Source: Pisaster brevispinus (taxonomy: Eukaryota > Echinodermata > Asteroidea > Forcipulatida > Asteriidae). Taken from it: a stretch of DNA of 64,000 nucleotides. The DNA lies in assembly GCA_023634235.1 (NCBI GenBank), contig JAMKCF010000015.1:3697698-3761697 (forward strand), given 5' to 3'. Numbering within the stretch: position 1 is the first letter of the stretch; each line of letters begins with the position of its first letter. Below the pieces are notes generated by a model. The model was not told where the DNA came from, searched no databases, and worked only from the letters and a program-made list of their open reading frames with translations. Shown here one piece after another: positions 49,301-61,864 of the stretch. The translations under genes were made by a program, and so were the position numbers.

Positions 49301-51789
49301 CAGATACGGCATACAATAATGGTGTTCAAATAAGCAGGTTTGGCTGCGGCTTGATTGCCACGTTAACATCCGCTTAAAGCATAGGAGGCCCATAGCTACA
49401 CCGGCCCTAGCAACAGCTGCAGCCATAGCCGTAGCCGCCAATTGGGACACCCCATTACAATAATCCCCTATGGACAATCACTGATGCAAAAAAGAAAACA
49501 AGTATTCAAAAATGCTGTTGAAGACAGTGATGTCAGAAGTCTTTCTCAATTTCAGGTGTGCATTAAATTTTGTATTTCTGGAAAAAAATGTCACCAAGAT
49601 TTGGACGTTTTTATCAAGTCTAGCCTGGCAATACAACTAGGAGGCCACTTTTTTTTTAAACGAACGAAATGTATCCACGGCAGCTCAAGAAACCTTATTT
49701 ACTGTAAAATGGTGACGAAATTGTAACTCCCTTGAAAAAGAATAAGTGGGCCTACGTCTCGTACCTGAAGGGCAGCAATAAGCGTATCATCTACGTCATC
49801 AGGATTGGTTATGTCAGGGGTCCTGTTGTCAATCCGGAACGTTAAGTCTGTCCTTGGCCACCTCGACCCCAGAGAGTATCGTCTCTTCCTCCTGGCGTCG
49901 AGATTGTGGCCGACGACATCGGGCATTCCACAGCGAGGCTGGTTCATCTTCTGCATCGTTTCACTGTCGAGTTCACCTAAGATTTTTCCATCGCAAATAA
50001 AAGAGATATCAAACTCATACCCTTTTCCCTGTATGTACCCCATGCTATCACTCCGCCATCTTGGAGGTACAACGGTGGTGAAACAGTGGCAAGGCGCAGA
50101 AGTACGTGCTGCGTACAGAATGGGCCAATAAGCAACCGAGGGCTCCCTACTCAATGACGTAATGTTTATAAGGTCTATAAAAATGTCAGTCAAATTGATA
50201 ACTTTTAAAAACATAAGAGCCAAAGAAATGTATCAGTTAGTATAAAGTACACGCAAATCCAGAGGTCAAGGGTTAAAATCCCGTTCTAGTCAATCTATTG
50301 TTGTTCACACAAAACTTAAATCATACATCATACGTAGCTGGGCCTAATTTCATGGCACTGTTTACTGTGGAATTCTGCGCTTGCGCCCTGCTACGGCCCA
50401 AAGGGCATCGTAAGTTCAGAATTCGTTAAGCAGCACCATATAAAATCGGGCTCAGTTTCTCTTGTGGTTTATCACCCCATCCCCCTTGATGTAAAATAAA
50501 TGAAATTGGAATCATTAACGTATAAAGATGTCCTACTGTCTTACCACACCCCTAATAATGATAGAATTATAAAGACTTAAGAACCGTTTAATTTCTAAGA
50601 CAAGCTTCGTGCGGAGGCTGTGGCTAAGTCTTTAGCCCATCTGATCGACCTATAATGTAGCCCAAGCCCTACTCACAAATTCTATTCTTCCGGGAAGGAC
50701 TGTGCTTGGCTTTCTTTTAAATTCTAAGCGCGGTGAAACAAAATTGCAAAAAAGTTACAAAAGCTTCGGAACAATATAAGTGAGTAGAAATGAAAGTGCA
50801 ACTTACATGTTACTTCAAGATTTGCCATGTATTGGAAATTGCAGATCGCTCTCTTCATGTCTTCCTCCGTGTTTAATGAACCATCCACGGAGGGTTGTCT
50901 CACCAAGTATCCGTAATAGTTCAGGAACATCTAAAATAACACAATTTGAGATCTTTGGTGGCTGAAATTTGCATCATCAACGTAGAACTTTGGAATTTGT
51001 AAATGACCAAGTAACGTGGACGGTCATGGCTCATGGTGATTGTGGCGGCTTTGTGGGGAAAATGGGGGAGCGCATATTTAGAAATGTCCGGTTTATTTAA
51101 AAGTATTATACAGGATTGGTAAGTATAAAAACATCGTTGTGTGATTCTAGTCTGAAATCTTGCTGATTATGAAGTTCATACTAGAACTATTTTTGTGTGT
51201 GAAATATTTTCCTCGGAAGTGAAGTCATATTTGAGAAAACTATATCTGAAAACCTCTGAAAACCTATGGTTATACAAAAATATTTAACAAAAATTAAAAT
51301 TAAAATAAACGAGACAAAATAATAAAATTAAGGACAATGCGCTTACATGCTGAAAAGTTGTGCATGTTTTTTCACTTTTATCTCCTGACTCGCATAGCCC
51401 CAAATTTGTACAGGTTTGTTATTTCATGCGTATGGTTGATCAAACAAAACATGAACACTGTCTGCGACTATTTTGTCGGCCAAGTACAAAACCCATACAA
51501 ATCCTGTACAATACCTTTGATTTGTTTGAATGATTGGTACAATTTAGATGTTTGCAAAAGTGATTCGACCAGCTCACTGTTTTCCCATTAATTTTAGCTT
51601 TGACAGGTTAATAAATAAATATGTTTTTTTTTAAATAAATAAATAAATAAATAAATAAACAAATGAATCAATAAACCCACAAAATATTGGGCATACCACG
51701 GCTGAATCGGAAGAGTCTACCGTAATCGAATTAGCGACCGTGAATGCAGCGACCAGCACCGCCGATAGAAACAGCATCTGTCCCGTCAT
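43330..51789 (-). CDS. GPI-type, furin-activatable matrix metalloproteinase (paralogue C)
   Basis: Nine exons (minus strand): 51789-51697, 50930-50807, 49976-49765, 49137-48933, 48497-48339, 47353-47228, 46616-46471, 45010-44869, 43670-43330; 1548 nt, 515 residues, same phases as A and B. Signal peptide about 1-21. Cysteine switch PRCGMPD (86-92); furin-type RRKRR (101-105). Structural-zinc ligands H173, D175, H188, H198; catalytic [11 protein letters not shown] (221-231); Met-turn M239. The hinge resembles that of A. Four hemopexin blades run from C287 to C477, the last with [10 protein letters not shown]. The tail is DDGDNGV.. then a hydrophobic end [16 protein letters not shown] with three polar residues, fitting a GPI signal. 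Extra propeptide Cys at 61 and 73, as in A. The acceptor of exon 6 was chosen at 47353 because it restores a hinge aligned with A; a second AG 12 nt downstream is also in frame. It is most like A in exons 2, 3 and 6. Confidence 0.94.
44096..44273. mobile_element. PIF/Harbinger-like MITE, second copy
   Basis: GGCTGTGTCCGAATGGGCGG at left and TTCAGACACAGCC at right, with inverted CGGCTAC/GTAGCCG words inside. Flanks are CAA and TAA, consistent with a 3 bp duplication that has since changed. It is in the last intron of gene C. Confidence 0.7.
47377..47565. repeat. Hexamer-type minisatellite (AATGAC units) beside exon 6 of gene C
   Basis: About 190 bp of AATGACAATGACAG-like units. It starts about 20 bp upstream, in transcript order, of the 3' splice site at 47354. 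On the transcript strand it reads ATTGTC repeats and so forms much of the sequence before the acceptor. Open frames on both strands are repeat artefacts. Confidence 0.9.
49180..49310. mobile_element. PIF/Harbinger-like MITE, third copy
   Basis: GCCGTGTCCGAATTGGTGGC at left, TCAATTCAGATACGGC at right. It lies about 43 bp upstream, in transcript order, of exon 49137-48933 of gene C. A broken remnant (CATAGCCGTAGCCGCCAATT) follows near 49420. Confidence 0.65.
50262..50320. repeat. tRNA-like SINE fragment
   Basis: GGTCAAGGGTTAAAATCCCG followed by TTCTAGTCAAT resembles a degraded B-box region. A related fragment is at 58960-59040 (GGTTCAAGTCCCCGTTCCAG). In gene C intron 2. Confidence 0.4.
50340..50453. 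repeat. Degraded GGGCCCAATTTCATA-family MITE
   Basis: GGGCCTAATTTCATGGCACT at left and CCATATAAAATCGGGCTC at right. Short and eroded, in gene C intron 2. Confidence 0.5.
51634..51661. repeat. (AAAT)n microsatellite
   Basis: Seven tandem AAAT units in intron 1 of gene C. Confidence 0.9.
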
Positions 51790-52125
51790 CCTGTGGCTGG
51801 TGTTTCTCCGTCAATGCTAAAATTATTCCCAGCTGAAATTTGCTGCTGTTCTTGGAGGGCGATCGAGTACATCTATGACGATCTATATGCTTTTTTAAAC
51901 ATTCCTGTCCAATCTTCAGCCTCAGTATGACTCGACCACTTTTGGACAAACAAACCCACGACCTGGTTCTTAGTTCGTCTTTTCAAAACTAAAATGGCTT
52001 CCACAGAAGAGCACTTGAAGGACCTACAGCTCAAAGTTTGATCTCGATATTGAAGTACATTCACCAAGTCAAACCATTGATGACATTTAATTCTTCCGGT
52101 TATCTTATGTTATCAAAAAAGAGTG

Positions 52126-52605
52126 TCACATAGACCCCAAGTAGGCATATAGAACCCAGGTGTAGGCATTATATACACCAAGGCATGTGGACTCCAAATA
52201 GGAATATACAACCCAAGTAAACGTATATAACCCCAAAGTAGGCATATAAACCCAAAGCAGGCATAGACCCCCAAGTTGGCATATAGACCCCAAGTAGGAA
52301 TACAGACCCCTAGAAGGCATATAGGTCCCCAAGTAAGCATACAGACCCCAATAAGGCATACAGATCCCAAGTAGGAATATATACTCCAATTAGGCAAATA
52401 CACTCCAAGTAGGACAACCCAAGTAAACTCATATAAATACCCACAAGTAGGCATATAAACCCCAAGTTGGCCTATAGACCCAAAGTAAGCAGATATACCC
52501 CAAGAGGTCATACAGACCCCAAATAGGCATATGACCCCCAAAACGGAATATAGACCCCAAGTAGGAATATAGACCCCCACATAGGCATATGACCCCCAAG
52601 TAGAC
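52126..52605. repeat. Minisatellite upstream of gene C (CCCCAAGTAGGCATATAGA units)
   Basis: About 480 bp of variable units of roughly 20-24 bp, beginning some 340 bp upstream of the gene C start codon. The minus strand stays open in two frames because of the repeat; the translation has no family resemblance. Confidence 0.9.
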
Positions 52606-52702
52606 ATAACTATAGACCCTTACAGACCAATAAGCAGTCATTTCCTGGCAGGTAAGGTATTGCTGCACTGGTCCGTGAGAAATTTGACATGTTTGTATTT
52701 AA

Positions 52703-53030
52703 GTTGTGGCCGAGCTCTCGTGCTGTCAGCAGTAGAGTGTGGGTTCGAATCCCGGTCGCGACACTTGTGCCCCTGAGCAAGGCACTAAACCATAATTGCT
52801 TCGTAAAAATTTGGGAAGGTAGTGCATTCTGCTCTCCCAGCCAGGCTCCTAGGTGATGATACCCATGCCTATATTCTTATGGACTGTGAAGGGGGTAACT
52901 TTTCAGCCCTAGGAGTAGGTGGCAATGTGCCCATGGTGGCAGTTGATTAGGGTCAACAGCCCAAATCAGTTAAGTGAGGCCGTCCGGCCTTGTGATGCAA
53001 GGCGATTTCTCATTTAAAAAGAATCACCAC
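52703..53030 (+). mobile_element. tRNA-derived SINE, second subfamily
   Basis: The head has GTGGCCGAGCTCTCG (A-box-like) and GGGTTCGAATCCCGGTC (B-box, near consensus), then GACACTTGTGCCCCTGAGCA. The 3' part (TGGGAAGGTAGTG.., TGTGATGCAAGGCGATT) differs from the 30.3 kb copy, so the same tRNA-like head is joined to a different tail. Confidence 0.75.
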
Positions 53031-53345
53031 ATAAAATCAAGAAGAAGAAAAAAATAGCAGCTTTATATCAAAAGTGGAGAAGAATTGTACGGAGCAATCT
53101 CCATACAATGTAAGACTTTACATGTACGCTTTTTCCCCTTGAGCCGTGTATAAAACGTGCTTGTGGGAAGTCCAGACTCTGTACCCAGACTCAGACTTAT
53201 GTTGTAAACATGTTTATGTTGTAAACATGTGATGCCATCGGTTACAATGGTATTTCGGCACCAGGCTATCAGCCACGCAAACTGAATGTTATGTTTCTTT
53301 CTGAACGAGGTCCTGGTAGGGTCGATTTTACAAAGCACTAAGAAT

Positions 53346-53697
53346 CATCTTAAGATGAGTTGTCAGTATTGCCATAGTGATTTGTATTTTGACGTCACAC
53401 TTTTCTTAGCAAAAGGGTGATCTGAAGTACAGACCAATCTTAACTCATTGTGAAATCGAGCCCAGGTCTCCAAGGTACATGTTTGTAGTGGCCCTCGAAG
53501 CCAAACAATTCCATTCTAGAATCTTAAGATGAGTTGTCAGTATTGCCATAGTGATTTGTATCGTGACATCACACTTTGCTTAGCAAAAGGGTGATCTGAA
53601 GTTCAGACCAATCTTAACTCATTGTGAAATCGAGCCCAGGTCTCCAAGGTACATGTTTGTAGTGGCCCTCGAAACCAAACAATTCCATTCTAGAAAC
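53346..53697. repeat. 174-bp direct tandem duplication
   Basis: ATCTTAAGATGAGTTGTCAG begins two nearly identical units 174 bp apart. Each contains GAAATCGAGCCCAGGTCTCC and ends CATTCTAGAA. Only a few substitutions separate the units, so the duplication is recent. Confidence 0.9.
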
Positions 53698-53699
53698 CG

Positions 53700-56600
53700 C
53701 AATCGAAACCATGACTAGCTGAAATTCAGTTATTGCGTAGGCGCGGCCTACTTAATTAGAAATGCCCCGTTTATCAATAGCTTGTGATCGGGCATTGTGT
53801 GGGCCGATCTATTTTTTTTTTATTTGGTTGGATTGGATTGTTGGATTGTGTTTTTCTTTCAAAATGTAATCGTTTGTTATTGTAGTATGACCCACAGTCT
53901 CAAATTCATTTAAGTATTCAAGATTTCTCCTCTCTCTCTCTTTTTTTTGGGGGGGGGGTGGTTGGGGGGGCGTACCGCTATGATTTTGATATTAGGGGAA
54001 GAACACTTATTCTAATCAAAATAATGATTAATTTGACTATGCATGATTATATTCATTACAAAATACTATAAAGGGAATCATTAAGTTATGTTATTGGTGT
54101 GTACCTTTTATCACTATACTTGGACCACTTCAATTTTTACGATTATACCATCTTAAAAAAAAAAAAAGGGTCGAGCAAAATAACATCTAAAGATCCCCAA
54201 ACCACCCTTGCTTATTTCGATTGCAACAACCGGAATAAGGATTCACATGTTACTAGTATACCCCGGTGTATTCGTTTAAGGATGCATCGGCCAATTTGTG
54301 GCCGCAGCGATTGTACAAAAATAGATTTAATATGTAAGATAGTAAATTTCCTTCAGTCGAAGAAGTAATACAATTCCATTGACACGTCCTTTGAAACAAT
54401 TGGATCCTTTTTGATTTTCACCTTTTTTATTTATTCGTTAATTATTTAACTAATTTGTTTTGCGATTTTTAATTTTTTGGGGGTATATTTACATGTATAT
54501 ATATTTTCAATTTCTTGCTTTTCTTCTTTCCTTTGTAAGCCATTTTAAATACAGGTTACTTCAAATATAATAGTTTTTTTTATTTTATTCACTATTTTTT
54601 TTTTGTGGGGGTCAAGAATTTTCTTGTGAATTTCATGGAATTTTTGTTAACCTTGTATTCATCGGTAGGGCAGTAGTCATTTTATTCACTTTTTAAGTTC
54701 CTGTCATCAGTTTTGTCTCTTGTATTGTGTATTTCTTGTTTTGTATTTTTATGAGTACGATGACAAACCAATATTAGTATTAATATTAGTTGTCGCGACC
54801 CACTCACATTTCATACATTTTCTGTTTTACAAATGTTTTGTGCATTGTGAAGTATGTCATGCCTTCTCTTTACAAAACAGTAGTTCTATCTTTCAAAACT
54901 ATTCTGGCGAAGCGATGAAACTATTAAACATACAATACACTAAGTCAAGCTTTTAGTTTGTGTTCTCATGTTTACCAAAGAATAAACACCACCTTGGAAT
55001 AACAACACCATGCAGGAAATATTAAATCGCTTAGTTCTAGTTCAAAAGTTTACTGATTAGGAAGTTCAAAGTAACCAGTTTTTCGAGAAATATTTCTCTC
55101 TGAAATGAAGTACCTGAACAACAACCCCCCCACACCTCTAATACAACAGCCGATTTCGGTTGTTATAACCTAAACAAAGAGCAGCGTAATTTTTACTTGC
55201 TGAACATTTTGCATGGTGTTTCACTGACACCTTCAGCGAAATTTTGACAGCTCTACAAACTAAAGAAACAGGGAGGTCAAGTCGAAAGAAGTGAAAGCGA
55301 GTAAAGTGATCCAGAGGAAAAAAAAGAACATGCACTGAAAACAGAAAGCAAAAGTAAAAACAACCTGTAGGCCTACTAAACAAACAACATAAAACAAAAA
55401 TACAAGGAACCTGGCCTGAATTTTGTAGGATCACCATGGGAGATGCTGCAACAGAAAGGAAATTACATAAGAAAATCGAATTAGCTGTTGCGAACTGGTT
55501 ACCAACCAAAATGACTTAGGGTATCAATGCAAACAATATTGTTACATGAACATTATTTAGAAGTGCATCGTATGTTACGTTACATAAAAATATTTGATTG
55601 CGAGTTTTGAATCCTGATCACGACACTATACCTTTGGGCTAGACACTGAACTATAAATGCTTCTCTTCACCTAGGAGTAAATGTGATCTGCGGTGGAGAT
55701 TTTTGGTGTGAATGATTGGTTACCGGTGTTACATACCCCAAGGTCTAAAGGGGCATATATTCCGTCACATTGGGCGCTTTTGGCTATACAAAACGTTTAT
55801 TATGAAATAAATAGGCCTATGATTGTAAAGATATTTTAAAAGTAGGATGTAATAATATTATTCACGTAATCCCTTGAGATTATGCGGTTTTTGTGTAATT
55901 TCAGGACAATTTTTGTTGAACCAAGTTTTCAATTCCACAAAATGGCGGACCATGTGTTCCGCTGGTTGTATTCCTTTCCGCTGGTGGTATTCCCTATATA
56001 GAGTAAGATTACGTTTTGTTTAAATCACTGCTCACTAATTAGAGCACACTCTGTGTGTGTGTGTGTGTGTTGTGCATGAACAACTCTTAAAAAAGGATGA
56101 GGAGCAATTCTAAACACCTTTACAAGATTCGAAGGCAAGGTGCTCCTGGGGCGCTTACTTGAATTGTATTTTATAAAACACAGCGCACGTTCGAAGTCAA
56201 TGTCAGGTTCTAGTGTATGTTTTTCTTTGAGGAGAACACTTTCAGTTGTTGGTGACAACTTTGTTACTTCCTCATTTCCAAAAAAATTCCACTAACCTGA
56301 ACAGAAACACACACAATACGTCATTTATTTATTTATTTTTTTTGCTTCACGCATGCAGGATGCAGGTGAAACACCTCCATCGGTGTGAAGGTCAGCTTCC
56401 GTCAAATTGACGCCAGTGGTGCTCAGAGATTACAAACTGGACTTTTATTTAAAATGTCTACCTTCAAATTTGTATTGAGAAAGTTTTCATATATACATAA
56501 TTGGTATAAGATTATTTAAAAAACAGAAACAGAAGAAGGAGACATGATGACATAACTTTCTGTTACCAACAAAGACGTGTTTTTTTTGTGTTGATTTACC

Positions 56601-57520
56601 GCAATCATTATTTTGTCAAGGTCAAGGTTATCGTTTTACATTGTTGATATTTTTTGTTAGTGTCTAACTACAATTATACAATCATCATTTTTTGTTTTTA
56701 TTGCTGTATATTTTTATAAACATCAATTCCCTTTTGGAGTATATCTCTATACCACATTGTGTCCCCCACAAAACGGAAACTAAGGGATTATTAGGGTTTG
56801 TCACACAAAGCAACTTTTCCAGGCAACTTGGAGGAAACCAACTGCAGTGCATGGTACAGGACCACTTTGGTAGCACAGGAGTCATTTTTCAAACAATGTC
56901 TTATGATGCCCAAGAAAAATACATGAACATTGAAATGTGAATGCCGTTTCTTCATGGAGATTGCCTGGAACTGGTTGCCTGTAAGTTGCCTCGTGTGACA
57001 TGGCCCTAATAATCTCCAAAATTTAATGACCTGGGGGAGTCAAATTCGGTTATATCCTAGAATGGACCATTACACATTATATAAGTGGAGGGGGGCAGAC
57101 CCCAGAGTATATATATATTTTTTACAGGAATTTTTAAAAACATATATTGGATGGTGTGGTAGTAAATATTGGCTCGTTGGGGGACATTGCTTATATAATT
57201 AGACAAATGTATCAATTACTGGGTAGCTAAAGGATTCACTCAATCATACACATTAGCTGGGTGTGTAAAGAAGTCACTTAGATGTAAAAATTGTTGGGAA
57301 ATGCACAGAAAATATTTTTAAATTAACCTTAGATGGTGTGGTATGAACAATTGGTCCTTTCAAGCAGTTAAGAAGAGTCAGGGGGTAAACGCAATGAAGG
57401 GTTTTAAGTAAAGAAATTCTAAGTAAATGTTAGATAATAAAAATAGTTTGTTTAACATTTCGTTTCAATTTATATGCAAAGGATGCAATTCAGGGTATAA
57501 AAAAAATGTACATCAGGATA
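53700..57520. other. Intergenic, AT-rich, no gene seen
   Basis: There is a poly-G stretch near 53950, long AT tracts (54380-54700) and a (GT)n microsatellite near 56050. 55597-55740 looks like a decayed SINE (TTTTGAATCCTGATCACGACAC). Short ORFs have no splice or family support. Confidence 0.45.
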
Positions 57521-57529
57521 GTTGGTCAG

Positions 57530-57945
57530 TATCATTCTGCAGAATTCTTAAAGGTTATGTTCGTCACGCTTGGTCCATTCCATTCTGTAGAGCACAGTGA
57601 TAGTGTTTTTAAAGATTCTGGTTTTCAGGCTATTTTAGTTTATTTCATTCTGTAGACCTCGGGATAATGTTCTTAAAGACGTCATTCTCTAGATCCGTCA
57701 GTGATAGTAATATTAAAGGTTCTTTACGTCGTGCCATTTGGTCTACATATCATTCTGTAGAGATAGTGTTCTTAGGCTATTTGGTTGATACTATCATTCT
57801 GTATATCTTAGAGATAGTAATCTTACAGGTTCTTTACGTCATGCTTTGGTCTACATATCATTCTGTAGAGCTCAGTGATAATGTTCTAAAAGACTCTGGA
57901 TGTCAGGCTTTCTGGTATAAAAATTATGTACCTAACATTCTGTAA
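57530..57945. repeat. Degenerate tandem repeat (CATTCTGTAGAG units)
   Basis: CATTCTGTAGA recurs irregularly, about every 60-90 bp, with GGTTCTTTACGTC and GTCTACATATCATTCTG shared between units. Non-coding. Confidence 0.7.
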
Positions 57946-57949
57946 CAAA

Positions 57950-59490
57950 AAAAACCGTTTCCATGGAAGCGTAGTATTTTCACAAAGTGACTCGATAGGT
58001 CTCTATTAATGCATTGGTTTGTACACAGTAGGCCTACTCTGCGGGGCAATCACGAAGTGACCTATCTGTTTAGGAATTAATTACGTATTAAAATAGTTGT
58101 AGAGATGAAAACACATTGATGGTACCGTATGAGTTAATAATTCAACTTTATTTTCGTCTTTAACAAAATAAAATAAAAATAGTTAAGCAGACTCCGAAAC
58201 AGCAGTTTGAAAAACAGTGCAACTTCAATCGTGATTTTTTTTTTCCAAACACGTTTTTTTTCTTCTACTGTGTACGAAGTAGGTCCCTTTGTGGTACGAG
58301 CGACGAATTGTGGAACCTTATATAAGTTAAAGTACATGTTTGATTACACAGGAAATACAGCAATGTTGGAAGGAACACCAAGTCACTGCGGTTATCGTTA
58401 CCAACCCGATAGTCATCATTACATCTGCAGATGCCATTGTTGCTATATTTTTCCGGTGGATGCGGGTTTTGGGCCTAAGCTCCGAAGGTCCCCACTACAC
58501 AGATAGGAAGGAAGTAGTCCTGAATCAAAGCACTGATCTGAGAGTGTGCACGTTTCAATAAAGTGCTACGACCACATTTCGGTTGGACACACGAATTCAT
58601 GACAGCCCATATCTGATTGTTATGGTCCCGTTAACAATGATTCATCTTGGTCTAATCCAGTGGGGGAAACCACGCAACCCTAGTTGGACTCGATTTTGTA
58701 ATCTCGTCACAGAAGCCACACCCATACCCATTACCAATAGTCGTGGTCCACGGGGGAGCTAGCAGACATTGCAGGAAACGATCAGCTTCATTCGTGACGT
58801 CGTCCGTCACGTACCTGTGACCTGTTTATACAAAGCGATGCAACTGGAAAGTGAGCCCTGGAACCAGATGTTTGCAAACTCATTCGTTCATAGAAACGAG
58901 GATCTGATTATAATGACCGTGAGAATCATAACTAAAACGTGACCATGAAACAACCGGTACCTTAATCCGGAGCTCGTTGGTTCAAGTCCCCGTTCCAGTG
59001 AATTTTTCTTGGACTATTGAAAATATACAAAGCTAGTTTCCCTTGTGGTGTATTACTTGAGATTATATGGTATAATAAAATCGTAAAACGGTTTATAATT
59101 GTGTCCATATACGTCCATGTTTAACAACAATGACGTGTAATACTATTAGATGGCTTCATTCACTCACTGAAATACATTAGATCTTATCAAATAAAAAGCC
59201 TTCATCTTTAAGGGTTTAGTGCCACACGACTTCTTCACAAAGTAGTCCCGACTCATATCATTGAACTACGATCTTGTTTGGAGTTAAAAACGCGAGTGTA
59301 ATATTTTGTACACTTTCTCATAAAATGTTTATGAAGGTCTAACGCGCGTACCATTAGGTTGATGTCGCAAATTGGTCGAAAGGCATTGTGGGAAGGAATG
59401 GGGAACGCGGTTGCAACTGTTTTCCTTTGGACACGTGCCTTGCGACCATTTCTGCAAAATCAACCAGGAGGTATTTTTGGGATAGACCTT
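57950..59490. other. Intergenic, no gene seen
   Basis: It includes a tRNA-like SINE fragment at 58960-59040. No exon is supported. Confidence 0.4.
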
Positions 59491-59659
59491 CAGCCGATTT
59501 CACGAAACGCTAGGATTAATCCTATCTCGAGTAAGGACGAGTAACTAGTCCTAACTTAGGATTAATCTTAAGGTTTACATGTTACAGTGCAAGGCTGGGA
59601 CTCGTCCTAAGTCCTAAGATTAATCCTAAGTTAGGAAGGGTTTGGTGAAATTGACGGCT
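59491..59659. repeat. About 170 bp foldback MITE, copy 2
   Basis: Nearly identical to 19673-19842, with the same CAGCCGATTTCACGAAACG start and GGTGAAATTGACGGCT end. The close match suggests recent mobility. Confidence 0.85.
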
Positions 59660-59697
59660 TATCATGGCTATTCAGATCCAAAGTATGTCGGTGCTCG

Positions 59698-60002
59698 CTT
59701 CCACATCCATATGATGTCATGGTTAAAACTATTACTTAATGTAACCGTCTCTTGTGTTAACTCATTATGCATTGCCATGATTTAGTTTGGAAAAAAAAGT
59801 AAAGTAAATTGAAATTGAATTGAGAAAAACTGCTATTTTGGGGCTTACTTCCACATCCATATGATGGTTTAAGTATTACTGTCATGGTTAAAACTATTAC
59901 TTAATGTAACCGTCTCTTGTGTTAACTCATTATGTATTGTCATGATTTTGTGGAAAATATAGTAAAGTAAATTGAAATTGAATATTGAGAAACACTGCTA
60001 TC
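59698..60002. repeat. About 150 bp direct tandem duplication
   Basis: CTTCCACATCCATATGATG..GTCATGGTTAAAACTATTAC..TAACCGTCTCTTGTGTTAAC occurs twice, at 59698 and 59848, both ending GAAATTGAAT..GAGAAA.ACTGCTAT. Confidence 0.85.
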
Positions 60003-60293
60003 TGAAGATGATGTTGCGTATAGACTACCTATTGTTTAAAGCTGCTTATCAAAACATACACCAATGTTGTTGTTTTTTCACTGAGGTGAATATGGACCTG
60101 CGTGACAATGAACTTTATTTATCATCATCGTCTCATCAATGGACGTTTTCTCAGTGGATTTCCTGTATTGGTTGAAAGCCATTGTATGATCACTATCAAT
60201 GGCTCGAGTTTCTTTGTTCAACATAACACTGTGACTGGCGACAGAAGTCTGGCCCCAACTGGTTGTAAATTAAGACAAAGGTCAGAATAGTAA

Positions 60294-60647
60294 GTGGTGC
60301 TAAAAACGTCAGGTGACCAGTCGCCAGGGTCAAGCTCCAGCCAAACAACAGATGGTGCATCTATTGCTGATCTTCGGAGGGAAATGCAAACAATGGCCTC
60401 GGATCTTAACGTCAAGTTGGATAAAGTCATTGCCAACCAGGAGTCCCTGCTCTCTAGACTAGTGACAATTGAAAATAAACAGAGGGAGATGGAGGATTCT
60501 TTCATCTTCTCTTCAAAATCCATCGAAGATCTAGAGGCCCAAAACAAGATCACGACGGATAAGATTTCAGTGTTGACCACCAAGCTAGAGTCTGCTGAAA
60601 AGAAGCTCACCGAGCAGAGTCTTTCTCAGAGATTAAATGACAAGTAG
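60294..60647 (+). CDS. Doubtful coiled-coil reading frame, possibly a retroelement ORF1 fragment
   Basis: The frame is open for 117 codons after an in-frame stop at 60291 and ends TAG at 60645-60647. It has no ATG at its start; the first internal Met is in DLRREMQTMA. A Ser/Gln-rich head is followed by heptad-like, charged sequence (LDKVIANQESLLSRL, ENKQREMEDSF, LTTKLESAEKKLTEQ) predicting a coiled coil. Such an N-terminal coiled coil before a lost domain would fit a LINE ORF1 fragment, but no reverse transcriptase is nearby. It could also be an exon of an unknown gene or chance. I do not recognise a family. Confidence 0.25.
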   Translation: MVLKTSGDQSPGSSSSQTTDGASIADLRREMQTMASDLNVKLDKVIANQESLLSRLVTIENKQREMEDSFIFSSKSIEDLEAQNKITTDKISVLTTKLESAEKKLTEQSLSQRLNDK

Positions 60648-60659
60648 TTTTGTGTTGTC

Positions 60660-61860
60660 ATTTAGCTTTGAGAGAGGCTCTGCTAGGCCCTTTCATGGCA
60701 AAACAGCCTTGGCCCAAAATGACATTTTAAGAAAAGCACTGTACAAAGAAAAGCAGTTTTTCTATCAAAACGGGACGAATACGTGAAAAGAGGCCGAGCT
60801 AGGACATGTTATGTTCACATCCATACATAGCATGTCTTTGAAACTTTGAAATGGAAAAAGTGCCCTCCATTTACCCAGAAATTATCTCATATAAGAAAGA
60901 AACATTTTTTTGAGTTGGACTGTTATGGCATGGAAGGGCCGTGCTAGTGTCGAAGCGTCACTGGCCATTTACTATTTTGTTGCATTTATACCATAGATCC
61001 TCTTGGTTGGTAAGCAGCAGTTTGCATGCAACAGCTAATTCTATTTTCTTTATGTACAATACTTTTCATTGATACAGGGGTCAGTTTGTCCAGTAATGCT
61101 CGCGAGCTACCGTGGTCACTTTGGACCAATTACATCACATGTACGGAAGCTTACCGCTTGCGTCAGGGCTTGACTAACCAATGAAACAATAGGGTTTGTG
61201 AGACCGGTGACAGTCTGTATCCTAGACCAGTCTACAACAAGAAACGCCATCAGCCAACCTGTGCGGTAAATGACCACAAGAGGGCGGCATATGAGTTGAC
61301 GCAAGACTATTAAATTGTCCCTGAGGTTCTGTCCCCATTAAGGAAACTTAACATGTGGTGAAGGAGGTTGATTCAAAAGAGGGCGCTGTCAGAAGAAGTT
61401 AGTAGCCTTCAGGCGACCTCTGGAGATTCAAATTTGTTGACATTCTTTTATTTATTTTAATCAGACGAAATCAATTCGCACGATGCTTACTGCCATTACT
61501 GCCACTTTCGGGGGGAAAACGCAACAAAATTTTCGGGTCATTACAAAGTATGGATTAAACCTTTTATACTGTTGTTACCGGTAACAACAATTTGAAGTGC
61601 ACTACTCTGTATATTGTTGCTCATTAAACACTCTTGAGGCAAAAGTTATTACCCCAAACCTGCTTATTTTAGTGTAGAATAGAGGCTTTGCTGATGTGAG
61701 TGTAGTATTATAAAGTTCACCATAAAAACGACGAATGTGCCTTACCGTACTTGTTGTTTGTGAAGATTTGTTTGTTTAAACCAATGGAAAGGATACCCCG
61801 GTCAGGCGCGGTTCCAGAGTAAATTATTTTCTTTTATTTTATTTTTCATCATTATTTATT
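60660..61860. other. Intergenic with repeat ends, no gene seen
   Basis: 60934-61045 matches the GCATTTATACCATAG repeat at 9112-9235. 61345-61400 shares GTTGATTCAAAAGAGGGCGCT with 33620-33650. Confidence 0.45.
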
Positions 61861-61864
61861 TATT

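Noticed and set aside
52113..52607. Minus-strand open frames up to 164 codons over the upstream minisatellite
   Set aside because: The frame is open only because short units repeat. The translation is a monotonous Tyr/Trp/Gly repeat, and overlapping frames are also open.
58960..59040. A tRNA gene around GGTTCAAGTCCCCGTTCC
   Set aside because: The B-box-like word is present, but I could not form an acceptor stem and anticodon arm. It is better read as a SINE fragment.
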